Of a stretch of DNA of 48,865 bases, positions 16,000 through 23,090 are shown piece after piece. A program made the translations under genes and the position numbers. The DNA lies in NCBI GenBank assembly GCA_020634575.1, contig JACKBM010000054.1:1-48865 (forward strand), in the 5' to 3' direction. The DNA is from Ardenticatenales bacterium (lineage in GTDB: Bacteria; Chloroflexota; Anaerolineae; Promineifilales; Promineifilaceae). Each line of letters starts with the position of its first letter. Within the stretch, counting starts at the first letter, position 1. Under the pieces are notes generated by a model. It worked only from the letters and a program-made list of their open reading frames with translations, was not told the DNA's origin and made no database searches.

Positions 16000-17670
16000 G
16001 TGGGTATTGTGACGACGACTCAACACGGCGGTAACCGGCGCCAATTGGGATTGATTTTCCTACCGGCGTTGCTATTTCTGCTGATCTTCTTCTTTTATCC
16101 GCTGTTGCGCATCATGCTGGTCAGTCTGTCCGGGCTCAGCCTGACGGAGCTGCTGGGGCGGCGCTACATTGGGCGCATCCTCTGGTTTACCACCTGGCAG
16201 GCGGCGGTCTCAACGCTGTTGACTCTGGTCGCGGGGTTGCCGATCGCCTATTTGCTGGCGAACTACGAGTTTCGCGGCAAGGCGCTGCTGCGGGCGATCA
16301 GCACCGTGCCGTTTGTGATGCCGACCGTCGTGGTCGCCGCGGCGTTTCGGGCTTTGCTGGCACCGGCCGGTCCCCTCAATCAGCTGGCCATGGCCCTGAC
16401 CGGCCTCGCCGAGCCACCGTTACAACTCGAGCAGTCGCTCTACCTGATCCTGCTGGCCCATGCCTTTTACAATATCACCATTGTGGTTCGCCTGGTGGGC
16501 GGCTTTTGGGCCAACCTGAACCCGAATCTGGGCGATAGCGCCCGCATTTTGGGGGCGCGGCCGCTGCGGCAGTTCTGGGAGATCACGCTGCCCTTGCTCC
16601 GGCCGGTGCTCATCAGCGCCGCCATCCTCATTTTCCTTTTTTGTTTTACCAGTTTTGGCGTCGTGCTGATTCTGGGCGGACCAGCTTTCAGCACCATCGA
16701 AACCGAGATCTACCGGCAATACGTTACCTTTCTGCGACCAGACATTGCCGGGGCTTTGTCCCTGCTGCAAATTGTCTTTACCTTCATTCTGATGACAACC
16801 TACGCCCGCTGGCAGCAGCGCGCGACAGTGGCGCTCTCGTTTCGCCCGCAGCAAGCGAGCCTGCGCCGGCCCGATACCCTCTGGAAACAATGGTTGTTGA
16901 GCGCCGTGGTCCTTTCCATGGGGTTGGTGATGAGTAGCCCGCTCCTGGCCCTCATCTGGCGCTCGCTGACGACGCGCGAGGGCACCTTTACTTTTGACTA
17001 TTACCTGCTGCTGCAGACCTCGCGAGTGGGGCAGACGGCCTATATCGCACCCTTAACCGCTGTGCTCAACTCGCTGGGTTTTGCCCTTTTGACGGTCCTG
17101 ACCGCCGGCTTACTGGGGGTGAGTAGCGCTTATGTGCTGAGCCGGGCAGGGCGGGGGCGGCGCTGGCTGGATGCCGGCCTGATGCTGCCGCTCGGGGCTT
17201 CGGCGGTGACGCTGGGTTTTGGCTATGTGGTCACCTTTTCCCGGCTACGCACCTCGCCTTTGCTGGTCCTCATTGCCCACACCCTGGTGGCGATGCCGTT
17301 CATTGTGCGGGCAGTGCTGCCGGTGATGCTGGGTATCAAAGAGAGCTTGCGCGAGGCGGCGGCGCAACTAGGGGCGCCGCCCGGGCGCGTCTGGCGCGAG
17401 GTAGATTTGCCGATTTTGTCGCGAGCCTTGTTGGTGGGCGCGATCTTTGCTTTTACCGTCAGTATGGGCGAGTTTGGCGCGACCAGCTTTGTGGCCCGGC
17501 CCAACAGTGGCTTCCAGACGTTGCCCATCGCCATCGAGCGCTTTTTGGGGCAGCCCGGCGCGGAGCTGTTTGGCCAGGCATTGGCGCTCAGTACGATTTT
17601 GATGCTGGTTTGCGCCGTCGGCTTTATTGGCATTGAGCGTTTCCGTTATGCGGATATTGGTGAGTTTTAG
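16000..17670 (+). CDS. ABC transporter permease, fused two-half ThiP/FbpB type
   Basis: The membrane subunit of a binding-protein-dependent importer, 556 aa with about 12 TM helices and two copies of the permease core. EAA loops that contact the ATPase are at GARPLRQFWEITLPLLRP (about residue 185) and GAPPGRVWREVDLP (about 458). Duplicated permeases of this form carry thiamine/hydroxymethylpyrimidine (ThiP) or ferric iron (FbpB), and sometimes sulfate/molybdate. The start is GTG at 16000, or GTG at 16009; the ATG at 15998 is in another frame with an early stop. The ATPase gene begins 2 bp after the stop. No substrate-binding protein gene is next to the pair. Confidence 0.85.
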   Translation: MGIVTTTQHGGNRRQLGLIFLPALLFLLIFFFYPLLRIMLVSLSGLSLTELLGRRYIGRILWFTTWQAAVSTLLTLVAGLPIAYLLANYEFRGKALLRAISTVPFVMPTVVVAAAFRALLAPAGPLNQLAMALTGLAEPPLQLEQSLYLILLAHAFYNITIVVRLVGGFWANLNPNLGDSARILGARPLRQFWEITLPLLRPVLISAAILIFLFCFTSFGVVLILGGPAFSTIETEIYRQYVTFLRPDIAGALSLLQIVFTFILMTTYARWQQRATVALSFRPQQASLRRPDTLWKQWLLSAVVLSMGLVMSSPLLALIWRSLTTREGTFTFDYYLLLQTSRVGQTAYIAPLTAVLNSLGFALLTVLTAGLLGVSSAYVLSRAGRGRRWLDAGLMLPLGASAVTLGFGYVVTFSRLRTSPLLVLIAHTLVAMPFIVRAVLPVMLGIKESLREAAAQLGAPPGRVWREVDLPILSRALLVGAIFAFTVSMGEFGATSFVARPNSGFQTLPIAIERFLGQPGAELFGQALALSTILMLVCAVGFIGIERFRYADIGEF

Positions 17671-17672
17671 GG

Positions 17673-18728
17673 ATGAGTCTGGAAGTAGCGGGATTGGTCA
17701 AGCAATTTGCCGGTATGAGCGAGCCGGTCCTGAAAGGGATCGATCTGACCATCAAGCCGGGCGAGATTGTCGCCTTGCTGGGGCCCAGCGGCTGTGGCAA
17801 AACAACGCTGCTACGGCTGATTGCCGGTTTTGAGGGGCCGGATGCGGGTGTTATCCGCTGGCGCGGCCAGCCACTGGCGAACCGGCCGGTGCATGAGCGC
17901 AATTTTGGCATGATCTTCCAGGATTATGCCCTGTTCCCACACAAGGATGTTTGGCAAAACATCGCGTTTGGCCCGCGCATGGCCGGTTGGAGCGAGGCCG
18001 AGCAACAGGCACGGGTGCAGGAAATGCTGGCCCTTGTGGGCCTTGACGGCAAAGGGGACCGGCCGGTTCATGCCCTTTCCGGCGGCGAGCAACAACGGGT
18101 TGCCCTGGCCCGCTCATTGGCCCCCCGGCCCGATTTGCTGCTGCTGGACGAACCATTGGGGGCGCTGGACCGGGCCCTGCGCGAGCGGCTAATGCTGGAT
18201 CTGCGCGCCATCCTCAAGACCGCCGGCGAGGAACGCATCTCCATCTACGTGACGCATGATCAGGTTGAGGCATATGCTGTCGCTGACCGGATTGTGGTGA
18301 TGAATGATGGCCGCATTGAGCAGATAGCGCCGCCGGCTGAACTCTACCGCCGACCGCGTACCGCCTTTGTCGCTCGCTTCCTGGGGATGAGCAATATCCT
18401 GGCGGCTACACCTGCAGCCGAGGCAAAACAGGCTCGCACCAGTGTGGGCGACCTCTGGCTGGCTGAGCCGTTGGTTGGTCGCGAGGAAGTGATGATCCGG
18501 CCGGATGGTGCCGTTCTCGAGCCGCCGAATGGTGCAATGGCCAATCGCCTTGAAGGGGAGATCCGGGCCGTCTCATTCCGGGGCCGCTACCAGATTGTCA
18601 CGCTCAGTACAGCCGAAGGTGTTACCCTGACTTTTGAGATTTCTTCACGCAGCGAGCTTCCAGATGTGGGGGCCACTCTGGTCCTTTGGTTACCGCCCAT
18701 GACCATCGTCCCGTTAGAGTCAAGTTAA
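17673..18728 (+). CDS. ABC transporter ATP-binding protein (CUT2/FbpC-PotA type) with TOBE domain
   Basis: An ATPase subunit of 351 aa that powers the permease encoded just upstream. Walker A is GPSGCGKT (37-44), the Q-loop is in IFQDYALFPH (81-90), the signature LSGGEQQR is at 135-142, Walker B with the catalytic glutamate is DLLLLDE (154-160), and the H-loop is in YVTHDQVEA. Residues about 265-351 form a TOBE-like regulatory domain ending in a hydrophobic strand. It has close to the usual length of FbpC/ThiQ-PotA proteins; the long C-terminal domain favours an iron or polyamine/sulfate-type system over ThiQ, which is shorter. Translationally linked to the permease (2 bp gap). Confidence 0.9.
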   Translation: MSLEVAGLVKQFAGMSEPVLKGIDLTIKPGEIVALLGPSGCGKTTLLRLIAGFEGPDAGVIRWRGQPLANRPVHERNFGMIFQDYALFPHKDVWQNIAFGPRMAGWSEAEQQARVQEMLALVGLDGKGDRPVHALSGGEQQRVALARSLAPRPDLLLLDEPLGALDRALRERLMLDLRAILKTAGEERISIYVTHDQVEAYAVADRIVVMNDGRIEQIAPPAELYRRPRTAFVARFLGMSNILAATPAAEAKQARTSVGDLWLAEPLVGREEVMIRPDGAVLEPPNGAMANRLEGEIRAVSFRGRYQIVTLSTAEGVTLTFEISSRSELPDVGATLVLWLPPMTIVPLESS

Positions 18729-18745
18729 ATCGTGAGGCAGGGGGG

Positions 18746-18775
18746 TTGTCATGGTGGTGAACCGCCCTTTATAAT
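18746..18775 (+). promoter_or_regulatory. rseP promoter
   Basis: TTGTCA (18746-18751), an 18-bp spacer, then consensus TATAAT (18770-18775), in the 183-bp gap after the ABC genes. It leaves a leader of about 130 nt before rseP. Confidence 0.7.
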
Positions 18776-18911
18776 CATCCTGTTGCCCTCGGCATGCTTG
18801 TTGTCCGGGCATTGAGAGCTTGAGGCGGGATTGGCACTGTGGTGACGCACACTTCATTTTCTGACAGCTGCTGAGACTGACCCTGATTCCTGATTGAAAC
18901 AAAGGTGATTC

Positions 18912-19991
18912 ATGTCTGTTGCCTGGGCTGTAGGCGCATTTATTCTGGTCCTGACGCCGATTATTCTAATCCACGAGTTGGGCCATTTTCTGACTGCCCG
19001 CTATTTCAACATCAAGGTTGATGAATTTGGTCTTGGCTTTCCGCCGCGGGCGGCCAAGCTGTTTACCCATAAGGGCACTGATTTTACGCTGAACTGGATC
19101 CCGCTGGGTGGTTTTGTGCGACCGGCCGGTGAGGATGATCCCACCGTCGAGGGCGGCCTGGCCGCTTCTTCGCGCTGGGCCCGCTTTGTGGTGTTGTCCG
19201 GCGGCGCAACGGCCAATTTTATCCTGGCTATCATTGTCTTCTGGGTGGGCTTTGCGCTGGTGGGCTTGCCTATTTTTGACGAAGGCAAAGTATCTGTGAA
19301 CGATGTCGAGCCCGGCTCACCCGCTGATATGGTCGGTCTACAGGCCGGTGATGTGCTGTTGGAAATCAATGGCACCGAGTTGAATGGCGACATCAGCCTG
19401 GCCCAGCTAACCGTACGGGCTAACGCCGGCGAGGAGATCCCGCTCCTGATTGAGCGCAATGGCACAGAATTGACCGTCCTTGTGCGGCCGCGTCTGCCGG
19501 AAGAACTGGCTGATGGGCAGGGCTCCATTGGCATAAACCTGGGCAACCCGGTTACGGGTGAGCGCGAGCGCCAGGGTCCCGTTGATGCTTTAATCAGTTC
19601 CGTACAATCCTGCTGGAACGTTGTTTACCTCACAATTAGTGCGCCGGCCATGTTGATCCGTGGGCAGCTGACGCCGGCGGAAGTCCGGCCGGTTAGCCCG
19701 GTTGGCATCAGTCAGATTGCCGGGCGCACCGCCGAAATGACCGCTACAACGGGTGATTGGTTCCCGCTTCTGAATCTCATCGCCGTCATCAACGTCGCGC
19801 TGGGCTTCACGAATTTACTGCCGCTGCCGGCGTTGGACGGTGGCCGTATTCTGTTTGTGCTGATTGAAGCGGTACGTGGGCGCCGAATTGAGCCAGAACG
19901 TGAGGGGATGGTTCACATTGTCGGTATGCTGGTTTTACTGGGCCTGATGGCCATCCTGATCGTGCAGGATATTGTCAATCCCATCTTTTAA
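18912..19991 (+). CDS. rseP: RIP zinc metalloprotease, site-2 protease family
   Basis: A membrane-embedded protease of 359 aa that cuts transmembrane segments of anti-sigma factors or signal-peptide remnants. TM1 carries the zinc motif HELGH (H21, E22, H25). GGFVRPAGEDDP follows, then TM2 (about 95-120), one PDZ domain (about 125-205, with GSPADMVGLQAGDVLLEING), and the second active-site motif LPALDGGR, whose D309 is the third metal ligand. A final TM helix ends the protein. It has one PDZ domain rather than the two of E. coli RseP, as usual outside Proteobacteria. It has its own promoter; dxr and cdsA, the frequent neighbours, are absent. Confidence 0.95.
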   Translation: MSVAWAVGAFILVLTPIILIHELGHFLTARYFNIKVDEFGLGFPPRAAKLFTHKGTDFTLNWIPLGGFVRPAGEDDPTVEGGLAASSRWARFVVLSGGATANFILAIIVFWVGFALVGLPIFDEGKVSVNDVEPGSPADMVGLQAGDVLLEINGTELNGDISLAQLTVRANAGEEIPLLIERNGTELTVLVRPRLPEELADGQGSIGINLGNPVTGERERQGPVDALISSVQSCWNVVYLTISAPAMLIRGQLTPAEVRPVSPVGISQIAGRTAEMTATTGDWFPLLNLIAVINVALGFTNLLPLPALDGGRILFVLIEAVRGRRIEPEREGMVHIVGMLVLLGLMAILIVQDIVNPIF

Positions 19992-20024
19992 AGATACATT
20001 TTCAACAGATTAACCTGAGGAATA

Positions 20025-20051
20025 AAGGGCGGGCCATTTTGGTCCGCCTTT
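20025..20051 (+). terminator. Probable terminator after rseP
   Basis: Stem of 8 bp with one G-U pair: GGCGGGCC (20028-20035) and GGTCCGCC (20041-20048), a 5-nt loop, then TTTAG. The T-run is short. It ends 12 bp before the next ATG, so it may be leaky. Confidence 0.55.
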
Positions 20052-20063
20052 AGTTATGCCATC

Positions 20064-21044
20064 ATGAGTGAAGAAAAAAACGAACTCCCTTTTGCTGAGA
20101 TCCTGCAGATGTTACAGGGCGAAGAGTCACTGAACGTAGCGCATCTATACCGGCTTTCTGATATGGAACAGGCCGACCGTGATGCATTCATGGCGCTTTG
20201 GCGCCAGCTCCAGGCGCCGCGCCGGCGCATGATCGTGCAACATCTGGCCGACATTATGGAAGAGAATTTTGAGGTCGAATTTGGCCCCATTTTCACCCAT
20301 TGTCTGGCCGATGAGGACGATCAGGTGCGGGTGGCGGCGTTGGAGGGACTGTGGGATAGCACGGACACCCGTTTGGTGAGCCGGATCCTGCATCTGTTGT
20401 CTGAAGATGACAGTGAGGCAGTACAGGTTGCTGCCGCTCGGGCCCTGGCGCACTTTGTTTTGATGATTGAGTGGGGACAACTGCCCCCGCGTCATAAGCC
20501 AGACATCGTCACGGCGCTGTTGGCGGGTTGGGACCGGCCGGATGCCCCTATCGCGCTCAAGCGCGCCGCCCTCGAGGCGGTTGCCGCCGCTGACCACCCC
20601 CGCGTCTCCGAATTGATTCGCGATGCTTATGGCAGCCGCCGGCTTGAGCTACAGGTCAGCGCCATTTATGCCATGGGTCTGACTGCAGATCCCGCCTGGA
20701 TCGCGACAATCAACGAAGAACTTGAAAGTCCCTACGATGAGATTCGTGCCGAAGCGGCGCGTGCGGCTGGCAACATCGGCCGCAGCGACACCGTCGAGCG
20801 CCTGCGCCAGATGGTGGACGACCCCGAGCCGGAGGTCCAATTCGCCGTCATCGAGGCGCTGGCTCAGATCGGCAGCGACGAGGCATCAGAGATTCTCAAC
20901 GAAATCCTGGAAGATGAGGAAGCAGCCCACCTGCATGAAGCAGTTGAGGAAGCGATGGCGGAAATGTCGTTTTTCCAGATGAGCGATTTCACGTTGTTGG
21001 ATTTTGACGGCGATGATGACGACGACGAAGACGACGATATGTGA
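20064..21044 (+). CDS. HEAT-repeat protein with acidic C-terminal tail
   Basis: A 326-aa soluble protein made of helical pairs. At least five HEAT/PBS-lyase-type repeats lie between about residues 75 and 290, e.g. DDQVRVAALEGLWD, SEAVQVAAARALAHF, YDEIRAEAARAAGNIG and EPEVQFAVIEALAQIG. The last 15 residues are nearly all Asp/Glu (GDDDDDEDDD). Such proteins are scaffolds for protein-protein contacts rather than enzymes. The start ATG is directly after the hairpin that follows rseP; transcription could partly read through. A partner cannot be named; the Hsp20 genes downstream are separated by 300 bp of repeats. Confidence 0.8.
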   Translation: MSEEKNELPFAEILQMLQGEESLNVAHLYRLSDMEQADRDAFMALWRQLQAPRRRMIVQHLADIMEENFEVEFGPIFTHCLADEDDQVRVAALEGLWDSTDTRLVSRILHLLSEDDSEAVQVAAARALAHFVLMIEWGQLPPRHKPDIVTALLAGWDRPDAPIALKRAALEAVAAADHPRVSELIRDAYGSRRLELQVSAIYAMGLTADPAWIATINEELESPYDEIRAEAARAAGNIGRSDTVERLRQMVDDPEPEVQFAVIEALAQIGSDEASEILNEILEDEEAAHLHEAVEEAMAEMSFFQMSDFTLLDFDGDDDDDEDDDM

Positions 21045-21265
21045 TACCGCCCCGTAGAGACGCGCGGCGACACCGTAGCGACGCGCCGTCCCGTAGAGAC
21101 GCGCCGCTGGCGCGTCTTCCTTCCCAGTAGGGTTTCGGTTATTTGGATGTAAGAGGAGACGCGCCGGCGGCGCGTCTTTACGTTTGGGGCGTTTATGTTT
21201 TTCTTGCGTCGTGCTTACGTTTTTCTAGCGCGGCATTTACGATCGTCTAACGTGCCGTTTTTAGA
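21045..21265. repeat. Intergenic GACGCGCC-type hairpin repeats and degenerate tandem repeat
   Basis: The first part has two perfect or near-perfect hairpins built on AGACGCGCC / GGCGCGTCT (21097-21117 and 21157-21177) plus partial CGTAGAGACGCG copies before them (21050-21096). Such elements are a known dispersed hairpin type in several phyla. From about 21188 to 21262 a degenerate tandem repeat of roughly 22-24 bp follows, with units like CGTTTATGTTTTTCTTGCG, CTTACGTTTTTCTAGCG and TTTACGATCGTCTAACG. No gene is seen in the 300-bp gap. Confidence 0.75.
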
Positions 21266-21351
21266 CTTCCGGATGTATTGTTAATTGAGGGTTTGGCAGG
21301 CAAAAAAGACAGTCTGCCAGCATGATTTGCAACTGATACGGAGGTATGCAA

Positions 21352-21807
21352 ATGTTATTTCCTATGTTGCGCCGTCCGTCTTTATTAGGTAACGGACAGC
21401 GGTCTATCCTGGCTGATTTTGAGCGCCTGCAGCGCGACCTGGACAATTTATTCTCCACTTCGGTGGCTGTGTCGCCGAATGGCACGCCGGCTATCGAGTT
21501 CCTCAAGAGCGAGGCTGGCTACCTGGTCCGCGCCAATGTGCCTGGCCTGACGCCGGCAGAGCTGGAGATAACGGTTCTGGGTAAGAAGCTTACCATTAAA
21601 GGTGAGCGGATGGCTGAGACCAACGACGAAGTGCGCCAGTACACGATGCGTGAGCGGCGGGCGGAACAGTTCAGCCGGACCATCACCTTGCCGCACAACA
21701 TTGATGCCGAGCAGGTGAGCGCCAACTTTAATGATGGTGTGGTTGAGATTAGCCTGCCGTTGGCCGCGACTGAGCAGCCGCGGCGCATCGAGATTGGGCA
21801 TAGTTAA
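21352..21807 (+). CDS. Small heat-shock protein, Hsp20/alpha-crystallin family
   Basis: An ATP-independent holdase chaperone, 151 aa. Residues 1-45 form the variable N-terminal arm. The alpha-crystallin domain (about 46-138) has VRANVPGLTPAELEITVLGKKLTIKGER and the diagnostic strand F-NDGVVEISLP near 126-136. The short C-terminal tail lacks an obvious I-x-I motif, ending in RRIEIGHS, which supplies IEI. The start is ATG 21352, 7 nt after GGAGG (21340-21344); the ATG at 21346 is too close. Tandem with a second hsp20. A 6-bp inverted repeat (21294-21299/21314-21319) lies upstream and might bind a regulator, but it is not a CIRCE site. Confidence 0.93.
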   Translation: MLFPMLRRPSLLGNGQRSILADFERLQRDLDNLFSTSVAVSPNGTPAIEFLKSEAGYLVRANVPGLTPAELEITVLGKKLTIKGERMAETNDEVRQYTMRERRAEQFSRTITLPHNIDAEQVSANFNDGVVEISLPLAATEQPRRIEIGHS

Positions 21808-21822
21808 TACGGGGGAATTGAA

Positions 21823-22221
21823 ATGAGTAACGAAACTGCCTTAACCAAGAATGAAGGGGCCGAAGTCGTTGTCGAGAAAGAGCGCCCCGTGCGAGTTTAC
21901 CGGCCGGTCGTCGACATTTTTGAGCAGGATGAGGCATTCATCCTTGAAGCGGAAATGCCTGGCGTCAAAGCGGAAAATCTGAACATTACCGTCGACAAGG
22001 GTCTGCTGACTTTTGAAGGGCGAATGAGCGACGAGATGCCGGCAGGCTTTGAGCCGGTCTACAGCGAGATGCCCCATGGTTTGTTCCGGCGTAGCTTTAA
22101 GCTGAGCGACGCCGTCGACCGTGATGGTATCACTGCTGAATTGAACCATGGTCTGCTCAAGCTCACCATGCCCAAACTGGCCAAGGCAATGCCGCGCCAG
22201 ATTGAAATCAAAGCTGGCTAA
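21823..22221 (+). CDS. Small heat-shock protein, Hsp20/alpha-crystallin family (second copy)
   Basis: A 132-aa Hsp20 lying 15 bp after the first and surely in the same operon. The alpha-crystallin domain (about 25-118) includes LEAEMPGVKAENLNITVDKGLLTFEG and the terminal-strand motif ELNHGLLKLTMPK; the tail ends in RQIEIKAG with an I-x-I motif. The N-terminal arm is short (about 25 residues). The two proteins are only distantly similar, so they are not a recent duplication and may form mixed oligomers. A strong terminator follows. Confidence 0.93.
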   Translation: MSNETALTKNEGAEVVVEKERPVRVYRPVVDIFEQDEAFILEAEMPGVKAENLNITVDKGLLTFEGRMSDEMPAGFEPVYSEMPHGLFRRSFKLSDAVDRDGITAELNHGLLKLTMPKLAKAMPRQIEIKAG

Positions 22222-22245
22222 ACTGAAAATCAACTGGTGATTACC

Positions 22246-22276
22246 AAAGGCGCCGTCTAGAAAGCGGCGCCTTTTT
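22246..22276 (+). terminator. Rho-independent terminator of the hsp20 operon
   Basis: Perfect 10-bp arms AAAGGCGCCG (22246-22255) and CGGCGCCTTT (22265-22274), a 9-nt loop, and TTTTT. It faces the end of the minus-strand gene starting at 22294. Confidence 0.9.
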
Positions 22277-22293
22277 GCTTTTAAATTCTGCTG

Positions 22294-23082
22294 CTATGGA
22301 TAAGGCCCTGGCGTGGCGGTAGGCACCGGGTAGGGCGTTGGTGGTGGTGTGTTCGTTGGTGGTGGTAGCGTGGCGGTGGGCGTCGGCGGCACCGGCGTGC
22401 TGGTTGGTGGCTTGGGTGTGGCTGTGGGCGGCGCCGGCGTGTTCGTTGGTGGTTTGGGCGTGTTGGTTGGCACCACCGGTGTGGCTGTCTTGCTGGGAAC
22501 TGGGGCTGTTGCCGTGGCTGTCTTGCTGGGGGCTGGATTGGTCGCGGCACCAGTTGGCGTCAGTGTCGGCGTAGCGCTCTTTGCCGGAGTGGGCGTCGTG
22601 GTGGCCGTGGCGCTGCTGGTGGCGCCTGGCGTGGCGCCCGGTAATGTGGCTGTAGCAGACGGCGTTGGCGATGGCGTCTGGTCGCCTATGGCTGTGGGTG
22701 TATGGCTGCTGGTGGGGGCAGTGCTGTTTGTAGCGGTCGCTGTAGCTGTAGCCGCTGGGCCACCGGCCGGTGGCGGCACACTGCCAGGCTCACCGCTGGT
22801 CCCCGCTTCTCCCGGGGCCGCCAGATTGATCACCGGAGCCACCACGACGATTTCTTGCAGCTCGCTACGGCTGATTTCCGCCAACAGGCCAGCGGCCGCT
22901 GGCGCAAAGCTGAGGCCGTGAATGGCACCTTCGTAATCTGCGGTCAACCGCGAGCTGAGGTCGATCAGGTAGCTGCTCTGCAGGCCGCTCTGGGCCATCG
23001 CCAGTTGGACTGCGCCAAGCAGCCCCAAAATGAGCAGGAGCAGGATAGCTGCGGATTTGCCGGCAAAGTGTAGATGGGCCAT
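22294..23082 (-). CDS. Secreted or membrane-tethered Thr/Pro-rich protein
   Basis: 262 aa. The N-terminus has a signal-anchor type segment (about 10-31, AAILLLLILGLLGAVQLAMAQ). A short folded part (about 32-90, with LIDLSSRLTADYEGAIHGLSF) is followed by about 170 residues made almost only of Thr, Pro, Ala and Ser, including repeated TNTP/TATP/PPT units, typical of surface stalks in this phylum. The C-terminus has no anchor. The ATG at 23082 has AGGTG upstream; a GTG at 23085 is possible. It begins 8 bp after the adenylate cyclase stop, so the two are co-transcribed. Function unknown. Confidence 0.75.
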   Translation of the reverse strand: MAHLHFAGKSAAILLLLILGLLGAVQLAMAQSGLQSSYLIDLSSRLTADYEGAIHGLSFAPAAAGLLAEISRSELQEIVVVAPVINLAAPGEAGTSGEPGSVPPPAGGPAATATATATNSTAPTSSHTPTAIGDQTPSPTPSATATLPGATPGATSSATATTTPTPAKSATPTLTPTGAATNPAPSKTATATAPVPSKTATPVVPTNTPKPPTNTPAPPTATPKPPTSTPVPPTPTATLPPPTNTPPPTPYPVPTATPGPYP

Positions 23083-23090
23083 CACAACAC

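Noticed and set aside
21045..21265. CRISPR array
   Set aside because: The repeats are imperfect, uneven in spacing and self-complementary; no spacers or cas genes are present.
21294..21319. CIRCE element before the hsp20 genes
   Set aside because: The arms (TGGCAG/CTGCCA) and 14-bp spacing do not match TTAGCACTC-N9-GAGTGCTAA.
22349..22921. A Val/Gly/Ala-rich frame of 190 codons opposite the Thr/Pro-rich gene
   Set aside because: The composition is the mirror image of repetitive ACN/CCN codons; the minus strand has a signal peptide and folded region and is coupled to the cyclase gene.
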